Positions 7,553-14,847 of a stretch of 20,008 nt of DNA are shown here, one piece after another. A program made the position numbers and the translations under genes. Where the stretch lies: assembly GCA_934102255.1 (NCBI GenBank), contig CAKOSN010000034.1, forward strand, positions 1 through 20,008, read 5' to 3'. The stretch's first letter is position 1. Each line of letters opens with the position of its first letter. Source of the stretch: an uncultured Bacilli bacterium (GTDB lineage: Bacteria; Bacillota_I; Bacilli_A; RF39; UBA660). Under the pieces are notes generated by a model. That model had not been told where the DNA came from. It did no database searches and was given only the letters and a program-made list of their open reading frames with translations.

Positions 7553-9193
7553 TTATTCTACTTTCTTATAATTATTTCCAAAAATTTCACTGGCTATTTT
7601 TTCTAGCTCGCTTTTATCTTCTTTTATAATTATATCATTATCTATTATCTCATATTTATAACCATTTTTGATATTATTTATATATTTATTTCGCTCTTGT
7701 TCCCATTTTTTTGGCGAAATAGCAACTAAATAATAATTACCATTGAAAAATAAATTAAAATCTTTCTCTAATGTTTTAATATTTTGATTTATTAAATCAT
7801 TTGTTATATCTAAATTATTAGTCAATATGGCATACTTCTCTGAAGCTGCAACAATATTAGTATCAGCTAAATAAGATATCAGCGCTTTATTAGTATTACT
7901 TTCATAAATAACAAAATCATTCCATTTACTTTTTATACTTTTTAAATAATCCTTTTTAGCATTAACAAAAGTATTATTTATCCTAACATCAATGTCAAAT
8001 TCAATGCCTTTGTTTTTTTCTTCAGCTTGATTTTCTTGGGAAATAATTGGTTGTTCTGTTACAGACACTGATACTTTAGGCTTTTCTTCCATAGGTTTAA
8101 TTATCTCAACTTCTTTTTTACTGTCTGATAACTTTATAGGAATTTTATCCACAAAATTATTTCCCGGGAAATAATTTATATACTTTAAAAATACAATTTC
8201 CAACAAATCATAATAATTTGCACCATTTCTTTCTCCAGTTAATAATTTATTTAGCTCAAAAACTAAATTATACAAATTATCAAAATCTAATTTTCCATTA
8301 TAATTATCTAACTTAATATCTATTAATATACTTTTTATTCTAGTAATGATTTTATCTATTAATACTTTTATATCAATACCGTTATTCTTTATTTCATTAA
8401 TATAATCTATTAATTCTGCTACATTATTTGTTTCATAGTAGCTTAATAATTGATTTATCTTTTTATTTGAAATTCCACCAAAATTGACAATTACATCTTG
8501 AACGTCAATTTCTTCACCAGTTCCAGCAACTTGATCTAAAATACTTAAAGCATCTCTTAAACCACCATTAGACATCATAGCTATTTCTTTAATTGCTTCA
8601 TCAGTTACATTTAACTTTTCCTCAGAACATACAAATTTTAATCTATTTTCAATATCTTGAAGAGAAATAGGTTTAAAATCAAATCTCTGACATCTTGATA
8701 ATACTGTAATTGGAACACTTTGAATATCTGTAGTTGCTAATATAAATACAACATCTTTTGGTGGCTCTTCCAATGTTAATAGTAACGCATTAAAAGCACT
8801 TGTAGATAACATATGAAACTCATCTATAATATAGACTTTAATTTTCATACTGCTTGGTGCTAGCCTTACATTATTTATTATTTCTCTAATATCGTCTACC
8901 CCATTATTTGAAGCAGCATCTAACTCAATAATATCAGGACTACTCTCAAAGTTTACACAATTTTGACACTTATTGCATGGATTCCCGTCAACTGGATGTA
9001 AACAATTAATAGCTTTAGCAAATATTTTAGCACTACTAGTTTTACCTGTTCCTCTTGGTCCAGTAAATATGTAAGCATGAGCAAATTTATTATTTATTAC
9101 GCTATTTTTCAATAATTTTTTTGTATATTCTTGACCTACTAAAGAATCAAAATCATGAGGTCTATATTTTCTATATAATACTTGATAATCCAT
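7553..9193 (-). CDS. dnaX: DNA polymerase III subunit gamma/tau
   Basis: DnaX (546 aa) is the ATPase motor of the clamp loader and, through its C-terminal part, links to the polymerase. Visible motifs are Walker A GPRGTGKT (45-52), the zinc module Cys64/73/76/79, Walker B IIDEFHML (122-129), and sensor 1 with SRC (166-168). Domain III ends about residue 338. Residues 340-346 (NYFPGNN), followed by FVDK, are encoded by the composite DnaA box/Noc palindrome. The site therefore sits just after the conserved AAA+ core, in a low-complexity tau linker. AAGGAG precedes the ATG. No A-run frameshift site suited to making a short gamma form was obvious. Confidence 0.96.
   Translation of the reverse strand: MDYQVLYRKYRPHDFDSLVGQEYTKKLLKNSVINNKFAHAYIFTGPRGTGKTSSAKIFAKAINCLHPVDGNPCNKCQNCVNFESSPDIIELDAASNNGVDDIREIINNVRLAPSSMKIKVYIIDEFHMLSTSAFNALLLTLEEPPKDVVFILATTDIQSVPITVLSRCQRFDFKPISLQDIENRLKFVCSEEKLNVTDEAIKEIAMMSNGGLRDALSILDQVAGTGEEIDVQDVIVNFGGISNKKINQLLSYYETNNVAELIDYINEIKNNGIDIKVLIDKIITRIKSILIDIKLDNYNGKLDFDNLYNLVFELNKLLTGERNGANYYDLLEIVFLKYINYFPGNNFVDKIPIKLSDSKKEVEIIKPMEEKPKVSVSVTEQPIISQENQAEEKNKGIEFDIDVRINNTFVNAKKDYLKSIKSKWNDFVIYESNTNKALISYLADTNIVAASEKYAILTNNLDITNDLINQNIKTLEKDFNLFFNGNYYLVAISPKKWEQERNKYINNIKNGYKYEIIDNDIIIKEDKSELEKIASEIFGNNYKKVE
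8145..8177. promoter_or_regulatory. Composite DnaA box + Noc-type palindrome inside dnaX
   Basis: A perfect DnaA box TTATCCACA (8145-8153) abuts a perfect 24-bp palindrome (8154-8177) with core ATTTCCCGGGAAAT. The centre lies 12.5 bp after the box, exactly as in holB. It is read in dnaX as NYFPGNN-FVDK. A degenerate half-site (GGGAAATAATT) lies about 120 bp away at 8038-8048. Confidence 0.8.
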
Positions 9194-9211
9194 AAAAACT
9201 CCTTGTTCCTT

Positions 9212-9220
9212 ATTATATCA
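9212..9220 (-). promoter_or_regulatory. Candidate internal promoter for dnaX
   Basis: In the tadA-dnaX gap the minus strand has an extended -10, TG-A-TATAAT, identical to the one upstream of recF. No -35 is visible at 17 bp. A 16-bp A/T palindrome (9221-9236) lies just upstream and reaches the tadA stop. Transcription would begin near 9205 and give a leader of about 12 bases containing the dnaX ribosome binding site. Confidence 0.4.
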
Positions 9221-9233
9221 TAATTAAATTTAA

Positions 9234-9650
9234 TTATCTTATATTTTGGAAAAAATCACTAAATAACTTCGAATAATTTTCAATAAATTTTTCGTCAATT
9301 TTATCCATTTTTTTGCAATTTACTTGTTGATAACTTTTAGCTTCTTTACTGTCTAAAATATAGTATACTTCTGAAATTCTAGCTGCTTCTATTACTGCCT
9401 GACACATTTTGCAAGGCTTTAATGTAGTAAGCATAATGTACCCATCTAATCTAAAATCATTTAATTTTTTTTCAGCTTTAATTATAGCATTTATTTCAGC
9501 ATGCCCCAAAACATAACCCTTTTTATGCCTATTATTATAGCCTGTAGCGATAATTTTGTCATTTTTAATTAAAATTGCCGATACAGGAATATCAGCGTTA
9601 TTATAAGCTTTTAAAGCCAATTTATATAGCAATTTGAGATATTTTTCCAT
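9234..9650 (-). CDS. tadA: TadA-like tRNA adenosine deaminase (divergent)
   Basis: A 138-residue zinc deaminase of the CDA/TadA fold. In most bacteria TadA converts A34 to inosine in tRNA-Arg(ACG). Zinc ligands and the catalytic Glu are visible: HAE (50-52) and PCKMC (79-83). The family box TLEPC is TLKPC here, and the usual FGARD-type segment after the last strand is replaced by YYILDSKEAKSYQQ, so substrate specificity is less certain than the position implies. An ATG at 9662 touches the SRP RNA U-tract and has no ribosome site. GGAG six bases before the ATG at 9650 makes that the start. Adjacency to the SRP RNA and dnaX, as in Bacillus, supports TadA. Confidence 0.82.
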   Translation of the reverse strand: MEKYLKLLYKLALKAYNNADIPVSAILIKNDKIIATGYNNRHKKGYVLGHAEINAIIKAEKKLNDFRLDGYIMLTTLKPCKMCQAVIEAARISEVYYILDSKEAKSYQQVNCKKMDKIDEKFIENYSKLFSDFFQNIR

Positions 9651-9670
9651 ATTAAACTCCATAAAAAAAA

Positions 9671-9742
9671 GTGCACATAAGCATTGATAGTTATGGCTGC
9701 TGTATTCCTACCCTGACCAGGTTCCTATGTACTTATTGCACC
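9671..9742 (-). ncRNA. ffs: Signal recognition particle RNA (small, 4.5S-like)
   Basis: The minus strand carries the SRP Alu-less core: ACCTGGTCAGG, a GGAA tetraloop, then AGCAGCC, the domain IV hairpin bound by Ffh. The ends pair (GTGCAATAAG near 9741-9732 with CTTATGTGCAC near 9681-9671), closing a rod of about 72 nt, close to the small bacterial class. A run of eight U follows at 9670-9663 and should terminate it. A well-formed promoter stands just upstream, placing the 5' end near 9742. The RNA precedes tadA here, whereas in B. subtilis it lies between tadA and dnaX. Confidence 0.93.
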
Positions 9743-9747
9743 TCTTA

Positions 9748-9776
9748 ATATTACCATAAATCTTTAAAAGATACAA
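9748..9776 (-). promoter_or_regulatory. Promoter of the SRP RNA
   Basis: On the minus strand, -35 TTGTAT (9771-9776), a 17-bp spacer and -10 TAATAT (9748-9753) with an extended TG one base before it. The expected start, six to seven bases downstream, agrees with the 5' end inferred from SRP RNA base pairing. It may also drive tadA and genes beyond by terminator read-through. Confidence 0.65.
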
Positions 9777-9856
9777 CAAAAATCTACTATGTTTATCAAT
9801 TATGTATTGGTATTTTCAAATCAAACCCAGAAAAACTGTGCATAACTTTTTGAAGA

Positions 9857-9872
9857 CGTTTCACGTGAAACA
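9857..9872. promoter_or_regulatory. parS: parS site 1 (one mismatch)
   Basis: CGTTTCACGTGAAACA matches the ParB-binding consensus TGTTTCACGTGAAACA at 15 of 16 positions; the 14-bp core is perfect. Confidence 0.88.
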
Positions 9873-9918
9873 TTGGTAATATTAACTTTATTCTATTCAA
9901 ATTATAAACAATTTTTAA

Positions 9919-9934
9919 TGTTTCACGTGAAACA
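9919..9934. promoter_or_regulatory. parS: parS site 2 (36-bp extended palindrome)
   Basis: Perfect TGTTTCACGTGAAACA. The inverted symmetry continues without a break from 9909 to 9944, 36 bp in all, far beyond the 16 bp needed for ParB. Confidence 0.95.
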
Positions 9935-10115
9935 TTAAAAATTGATTTCTATCTAAATAATATAAAAATCAAAATTAATTTTTTTAGGATTAATATTGGA
10001 AAATACATATCACAAATTTTAAAAAACAAAAATAAGAAAAAATTAAGCATATATATTTAATTTTATTAAATTGAAAACATTATATGATATTTATAATGCA
10101 TCGTGTTAATAACAA

Positions 10116-10131
10116 TGTTTCACGTGAAACA
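10116..10131. promoter_or_regulatory. parS: parS site 3
   Basis: Perfect TGTTTCACGTGAAACA inside a 22-bp perfect palindrome (10113-10134). Confidence 0.95.
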
Positions 10132-10230
10132 TTGATTTTTTACAATCAAAAATAAATTATAACTTATTTTTTAACATTTTGAAATCAATCAATAAATAAT
10201 AATCTTTTTTAAGTATCCACACGTTTTGTA

Positions 10231-10246
10231 TGTTTCACGTGAAACA
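10231..10246. promoter_or_regulatory. parS: parS site 4
   Basis: Perfect TGTTTCACGTGAAACA inside a 26-bp perfect palindrome (10226-10251). A DnaA-box-like GTATCCACA lies about 10 bp to the left. Confidence 0.95.
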
Positions 10247-10336
10247 TACAATTATTAAAAAGTGAAAAATTTTTTTCAACTAATTACAATTTATTTTTCA
10301 AAATAAAAAAGCAAACATTTTATTTATCAACAGTAA

Positions 10337-10352
10337 TGTTTCACGTGAAACA
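10337..10352. promoter_or_regulatory. parS: parS site 5
   Basis: Perfect TGTTTCACGTGAAACA inside a 22-bp palindrome (10334-10355). TTATCAACA, a one-mismatch DnaA box, ends four bases before it. Confidence 0.95.
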
Positions 10353-10368
10353 TTAAAAAATTATAAAC

Positions 10369-10400
10369 AAAAAAACAATGTTTCACGTGAAACATTGTTT
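10369..10400 (-). terminator. Possible gyrA terminator formed by parS site 6
   Basis: In a gyrA transcript the 28-nt palindrome can fold as a 12-bp stem with an ACGU loop, followed on the minus strand by a T-rich run (seven T counting the stem end, then G and three more T). The stem is AT-rich, so strength is uncertain. No other terminator is visible in the 45 bases between it and the gyrA stop. Confidence 0.4.
10379..10394. promoter_or_regulatory. parS: parS site 6
   Basis: Perfect TGTTTCACGTGAAACA inside a 28-bp palindrome (10373-10400), the closest of the six to gyrA. Confidence 0.95.
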
Positions 10401-10445
10401 AATCATTAGTTTTATATAAAATTTAGTCTATATTGCTCTTATTAA

Positions 10446-12908
10446 TTATTCGTTTTCAGAACTTAATTCATTATTTAGATTTTCTTCCTCTATTTGCTCT
10501 TCTGATTTAATCAATGTAATTGTTGATACTTTTTGACTATCTTTCAAGTTTATCAATCTAACGCCTTGAGTAATTCTTCCCAATACACTAATTTGACTAA
10601 TTGGCATTCTCATTATCATACCGGAATTAGTTACGATTATTACATCATTCGCATCACCTATAACTTTAAAATCAGCAATTTTACCATTTTTCTCTGTTAT
10701 ATTTAGTGCTTTAACTCCTTTAGAGCCTCTTCGAGTTTGTCTAAAATCTGCAACTTTCGTTTGCTTACCATAACCGTTCTCAGTTACAAGTAAAATATTA
10801 TCATCATTACTTACTACTTCAGCACCAACTACAATAGCATCATTTTCTAAATCAATGCCCTTAACGCCACTAGCAGTACGTCCCATATCTCTAATTTCGT
10901 CTTCAGTAAATTTAACCATACGACCTTCGCTAGAGCCAATCAAAACCATATCATTACCACTAGTCTTTTTAGCAGCAATTAATTCATCATTTTCCTTCAA
11001 AGTAATAGCAATTTTACCATTTTGACGTATATTTTCAAATTGAGTTAAATCTGTCTTTTTAATTATACCACATTTTGTTACAAATAGCAAGTATTTTTTA
11101 TCATCGTTTGCAGAAATTTTAATTACGCTACTAATTCTTTCGTCCTTATCAATTTGTAATAAGTTAATTATTGGTAATCCTTTAGATTGACGACCAAATT
11201 GTGGAATTTCATAACCTTTTAATCTATATACTTTACCTTTATTAGTAAAGAATAATAAATAATCATGTGTTGATAAGTCTACTAAATGCTCTACAAAATC
11301 TTCTTCATTAGTAGTCATTCCTTTAACCCCAACACCACCACGATTTTGTGATTTAAAAGTATCACTCGTAGTTCTCTTAATATATCCTTTATTTGTTAAA
11401 GCTACAACTATATTCTCTTCTGGAATTAACGCTTCATCATCAATATAATCAATAGCAGTCATATCTATCTCAGTACGACGTTCATCAGCATATTTAGCTT
11501 TAATTTCTAGTAATTCTTGTTTAATAATGTCATAAATCTTCGCATCACTTGCTAAAATACCTTTTAATTCATCAATTAACTTCAATAAATCATTTAATTC
11601 TTCTTCGATTTTACTACGCTCTAATCCAGTTAATCTTCTTAACTTTAATTCTAATATAGATTCAGCTTGAACATCATCTAAATTGAATCTAGTCATCAAT
11701 TCATGTTTAGCTGTATCATCATCTTTAGCATTTCTAATTATGTTAATAACTGCATCTAAATTATCTAAAGCTATCTTATAACCTTCTAAAATATGAACAC
11801 GCTTTTCAGCTTTTTCTAAATCATATTTAGTTCTTCTATAAATAACTTCTCTTTGATAATCAATATATTTACTAATTATTTCTTTCAAGTTTAAAGTCTT
11901 TGGTAACCCTTGGTCTAACATTAAGAAAATAATGCCATAAGTAGTTTGTAAAGAAGTATGTTTATATAAATTATTTAACACTACATTAGCGTTTGCTTCC
12001 TTCTTTAAATGTACTACTAGCTTAATTTCTGTCAATGTTGATTCATCATGTAAATCAGTAATTCCTTCAAGTACTTTATCTCTTACTAATTCAGCAATTC
12101 TCTTTTGAAGTTCCATTTTTGTTACTTGATAAGGAATATCAGTAAATACTATTTGTTGCTTACCATTATGTTCTATAATTTCAGCATGAGCTCTAATAGT
12201 AATTGTACCACGACCAGTTTCATAAGCCTGTTTAATACCTCTATTACCTAAAATAGCAGCGCCTGTTGGAAAATCTGGACCTTTAATATACTTCATTAAT
12301 CCTTCAACAGTAATATCATTATCATCAATATAAGCAACACAACCATCTATTACTTCTCCTAAATTATGAGGAGGAATATTTGTTGCCATACCTACAGCAA
12401 TACCCATAGTACCATTTACTAAAATATTTGGAAATCTACTAGGAATTACAACTGGTTCTTTCTTTGTTTGGTCAAAGTTAGGAACAAAATCTACTGTATT
12501 CTTGTTGATATCTCTTAATAATTCTAAAGATATCTTTGATAATCTAGCTTCTGTATAACGATAAGCAGCAGCGCCATATCCATCTACTGAACCAAAGTTA
12601 CCATGACCATCAACTAATGGATGACGATAACTAAAGTCTTGAGCCATTCTTACCATTGCATCATAAACTGACGTATCACCATGTGGATGATATTTACCTA
12701 AAACAGCACCAACTGTTGTTGCACTCTTACGGAATGCTTTATCAGGAGTCAAACCATCTTCATACATTGTGTATAAAATACGACGATGTACTGGTTTTAA
12801 ACCATCTCTTAAATCTGGTAAAGCACGAGCAATAATTACATCCATTGCATAGTTAATGAAGGAATCTTTCATTACATTAACAACATTTTTTGTATCTTTA
12901 TTATCCAT
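10446..12908 (-). CDS. gyrA: DNA gyrase subunit A
   Basis: GyrA (820 aa) cuts and reseals the gate DNA segment during negative supercoiling. The catalytic tyrosine is Tyr118 (AAYRYTEARL). The N-terminal winged-helix region carries HPHGDTSVYD, and the C-terminal beta-pinwheel contains a GyrA-box, QTRRGSKG, near residue 735, which separates it from ParC. Residue Thr79 corresponds to E. coli Ser83 and Asp83 to E. coli Asp87. The ATG follows AGGAGG, which overlaps the gyrB stop codon region; the gap to gyrB is 10 bases. The C-terminus ends in an acidic tail (EEQIEEENLNNELSSENE). Confidence 0.97.
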   Translation of the reverse strand: MDNKDTKNVVNVMKDSFINYAMDVIIARALPDLRDGLKPVHRRILYTMYEDGLTPDKAFRKSATTVGAVLGKYHPHGDTSVYDAMVRMAQDFSYRHPLVDGHGNFGSVDGYGAAAYRYTEARLSKISLELLRDINKNTVDFVPNFDQTKKEPVVIPSRFPNILVNGTMGIAVGMATNIPPHNLGEVIDGCVAYIDDNDITVEGLMKYIKGPDFPTGAAILGNRGIKQAYETGRGTITIRAHAEIIEHNGKQQIVFTDIPYQVTKMELQKRIAELVRDKVLEGITDLHDESTLTEIKLVVHLKKEANANVVLNNLYKHTSLQTTYGIIFLMLDQGLPKTLNLKEIISKYIDYQREVIYRRTKYDLEKAEKRVHILEGYKIALDNLDAVINIIRNAKDDDTAKHELMTRFNLDDVQAESILELKLRRLTGLERSKIEEELNDLLKLIDELKGILASDAKIYDIIKQELLEIKAKYADERRTEIDMTAIDYIDDEALIPEENIVVALTNKGYIKRTTSDTFKSQNRGGVGVKGMTTNEEDFVEHLVDLSTHDYLLFFTNKGKVYRLKGYEIPQFGRQSKGLPIINLLQIDKDERISSVIKISANDDKKYLLFVTKCGIIKKTDLTQFENIRQNGKIAITLKENDELIAAKKTSGNDMVLIGSSEGRMVKFTEDEIRDMGRTASGVKGIDLENDAIVVGAEVVSNDDNILLVTENGYGKQTKVADFRQTRRGSKGVKALNITEKNGKIADFKVIGDANDVIIVTNSGMIMRMPISQISVLGRITQGVRLINLKDSQKVSTITLIKSEEQIEEENLNNELSSENE

Positions 12909-12918
12909 GATATACCTC

Positions 12919-14847
12919 CTAATAATCTAAGTTTGAAGCAAAATGGGCATTTTCTTCAATAAACTTTCTTCTAGGTTCTACTTCTTCACCCATTAATAAA
13001 CTAAATATTCCATCAGCTTCCATTGCTTCATCTAGCTTTACTTGAATTAATGTTCTGTTGTTGATATCCATTGTAGTCGCACATAATTCTTCTGGATCCA
13101 TTTCACCAAGTCCCTTGTTACGTGCAACATCAAATTTAACATTGGCAGGTAATGTCTTTAAGAACTCATCGCGTTCAGCATCTGTTAATACGTAGTGGAA
13201 GTTTTTACCCCATGATACCTTATATAATGGTGGTTGAGCAATATAAATATGTCCAGTCTCAACTAATGGTCTAAAGAAACGATAGAACAAAGTTAAAAGT
13301 AAAATTCTAATATGGTCGCCATCTACATCCGCATCAGTCATAATAATGATTTTATCATATCTTAATTTAGAAATATCAAAATCTTCACCAATACCAGTAC
13401 CAAATGCTGTAATCATACTTCTGATTTCTTCATTTGAAAGTGCTCTATCTAATCTCGCCTTTTCAACATTTAAGATTTTTCCTCTTAAAGGTAAAACAGC
13501 TTGCGTCTTAGAATTTCTACCACCGATAGCAGAGCCGCCGGCTGAATCTCCCTCGACGATAAAGATTTCACATTCACTAGGATTTTTACTTGTACAATCA
13601 GTTAGTTTTCCCCATTGATTAGATAAGTCTAAACCACCTTTTGTTTGTCTTTGTAACTCTCTAGCCTTTTTAGCAGCCATTCTAGCGCGAGATGCTGTCA
13701 ATGATTTTTCTATAATCTTTTTAGCTATTTCAGGATTTTCCATTAGATATCTTTCGAAGCCATTACTAAACACATCATCAGCAATTTTACGAACTTCCAT
13801 ATTACCCAGTTTTGTCTTAGTTTGGCCTTCAAATTGAGGGTCTGGATGTTTACAAGAAATAATCATTGTTAAGCCTTCACGAACATCTTCACCAGTTAAT
13901 GGGTCAGCCTTTTCACTTAACATTTTATTGTTACGGGCATAATTGTTAATAATTCTCGTTAAAGCTCTCTTAACACCATCTTCATGAGTTCCACCTTCAT
14001 GTGTATGAATATTATTAGTATAAGAATATAAAGCCTCATTATATCCATCATTGTATTGCATAGCAACTTCAATTAAAATGTTATCTTCTCGACCTTCAAC
14101 ATAAATTACATCATCATGTAAAGGTGTTTTATTTTTATTTAACATTTTAACAAATTCAATAATTCCACCTTGATACAAGAATTCATCTTTTTTATTGTCT
14201 TCTCTATCATCCATTAGAATTATTCTTAAGCCTTTATTTAAGAAAGCAATTTCTTGTAGTCGTTTGGCTAGAGTAGCATAATTATAAACTGTAGTTTCTC
14301 TAAATATTTCTGGGTCAGCCTTAAATCTTACTGTTGAACCTGTACGGTTAATATCACAATCACCTATAATTTTTAAAGGTTCTACCGAATGTCCACCATT
14401 TTCAAATTTTTGATAATAAATGTGGCCATCACGATAAATTGTAACTTCAAGCCATGTTGATAAAGCATTGACAACAGATGCACCTACTCCATGTAAACCA
14501 CCAGATACTTTATATCCGCCTCCACCGAATTTACCACCAGCATGTAATACAGTAAAAATTGTTTCAACAGTTGATAAACCGGTTTTCTTGTTCATACCAG
14601 TTGGAATACCACGACCATCATCACGAACAGTAATTATATTTCCTTTTTCAACAATTACTTCAATATCATCACAATATCCAGCTAAAGCCTCATCAACAGC
14701 ATTATCAACAATTTCCCAAACTAAATGATGAAGTCCAGCCTCACCAGTTGTACCGATATACATACCAGGTCGTTTACGAACAGCTTCTAATCCTTCTAAA
14801 ACTTGAATATCATTATCATTATAATCTTCATGTCCTAATTCTCTCAT
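12919..14847 (-). CDS. gyrB: DNA gyrase subunit B
   Basis: GyrB (642 aa) provides the ATPase and Toprim parts of gyrase. GHKL motifs are visible: EIVDNAVDEA (45-54), DDGRGIP (76-82) and GLHGVGASVVNALS (117-130). The Toprim domain has EGDSAGG (432-438), PLRGKILN and TDADVDGDH. The end MGEEVEPRRKFIEENA is the typical C-terminus. Its length and pairing with gyrA favour GyrB over ParE. The ATG overlaps the recF stop in ATGA, with GGGAGG seven bases upstream inside recF, so recF and gyrB are translationally coupled. Confidence 0.97.
   Translation of the reverse strand: MRELGHEDYNDNDIQVLEGLEAVRKRPGMYIGTTGEAGLHHLVWEIVDNAVDEALAGYCDDIEVIVEKGNIITVRDDGRGIPTGMNKKTGLSTVETIFTVLHAGGKFGGGGYKVSGGLHGVGASVVNALSTWLEVTIYRDGHIYYQKFENGGHSVEPLKIIGDCDINRTGSTVRFKADPEIFRETTVYNYATLAKRLQEIAFLNKGLRIILMDDREDNKKDEFLYQGGIIEFVKMLNKNKTPLHDDVIYVEGREDNILIEVAMQYNDGYNEALYSYTNNIHTHEGGTHEDGVKRALTRIINNYARNNKMLSEKADPLTGEDVREGLTMIISCKHPDPQFEGQTKTKLGNMEVRKIADDVFSNGFERYLMENPEIAKKIIEKSLTASRARMAAKKARELQRQTKGGLDLSNQWGKLTDCTSKNPSECEIFIVEGDSAGGSAIGGRNSKTQAVLPLRGKILNVEKARLDRALSNEEIRSMITAFGTGIGEDFDISKLRYDKIIIMTDADVDGDHIRILLLTLFYRFFRPLVETGHIYIAQPPLYKVSWGKNFHYVLTDAERDEFLKTLPANVKFDVARNKGLGEMDPEELCATTMDINNRTLIQVKLDEAMEADGIFSLLMGEEVEPRRKFIEENAHFASNLDY

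Larger units (their letters stand above)
9743..10445. other. AT-rich intergenic parS cluster between gyrA and the SRP RNA
   Basis: About 700 bases without a gene on either strand. It is almost pure A/T apart from six copies of the parS palindrome TGTTTCACGTGAAACA (separate entries) and the SRP promoter at its left end. Near-DnaA-box words also occur (TTATCAACA at 10324-10332, GTATCCACA near 10213-10221). The region looks like a centromere that nucleates ParB (Spo0J) loading next to the origin. Confidence 0.85.

Noticed and set aside
8031..8048. A fourth Noc-like site in dnaX (half GGGAAATAATT, other half TTTTCTT)
   Set aside because: Only one half is intact and it is read in another frame; one good half-site is expected by chance in AT-rich coding DNA.
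4006..8177. In-frame palindromic mobile element of the Rickettsia RPE type
   Set aside because: Those elements are about 100-150 bp; here only 22-33 bp is shared and it matches known protein-binding sites.
9857..10394. CRISPR array or mobile repeat from the regularly recurring palindromes
   Set aside because: The repeats are ParB-site palindromes with irregular spacing (42-197 bp), AT-rich non-unique spacers and no cas genes.
13346..13618. Plus-strand ORF opposite gyrB (also 14468-14728, 18788-19057 and other plus-strand frames)
   Set aside because: Each lies entirely antisense to a strongly conserved gene, lacks a sensible ribosome site and has no recognisable protein.
14844..14846. TGA as tryptophan (Mycoplasma-type code)
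   Set aside because: TGA ends recF and holB at their expected C-termini, while Trp codons throughout are TGG.
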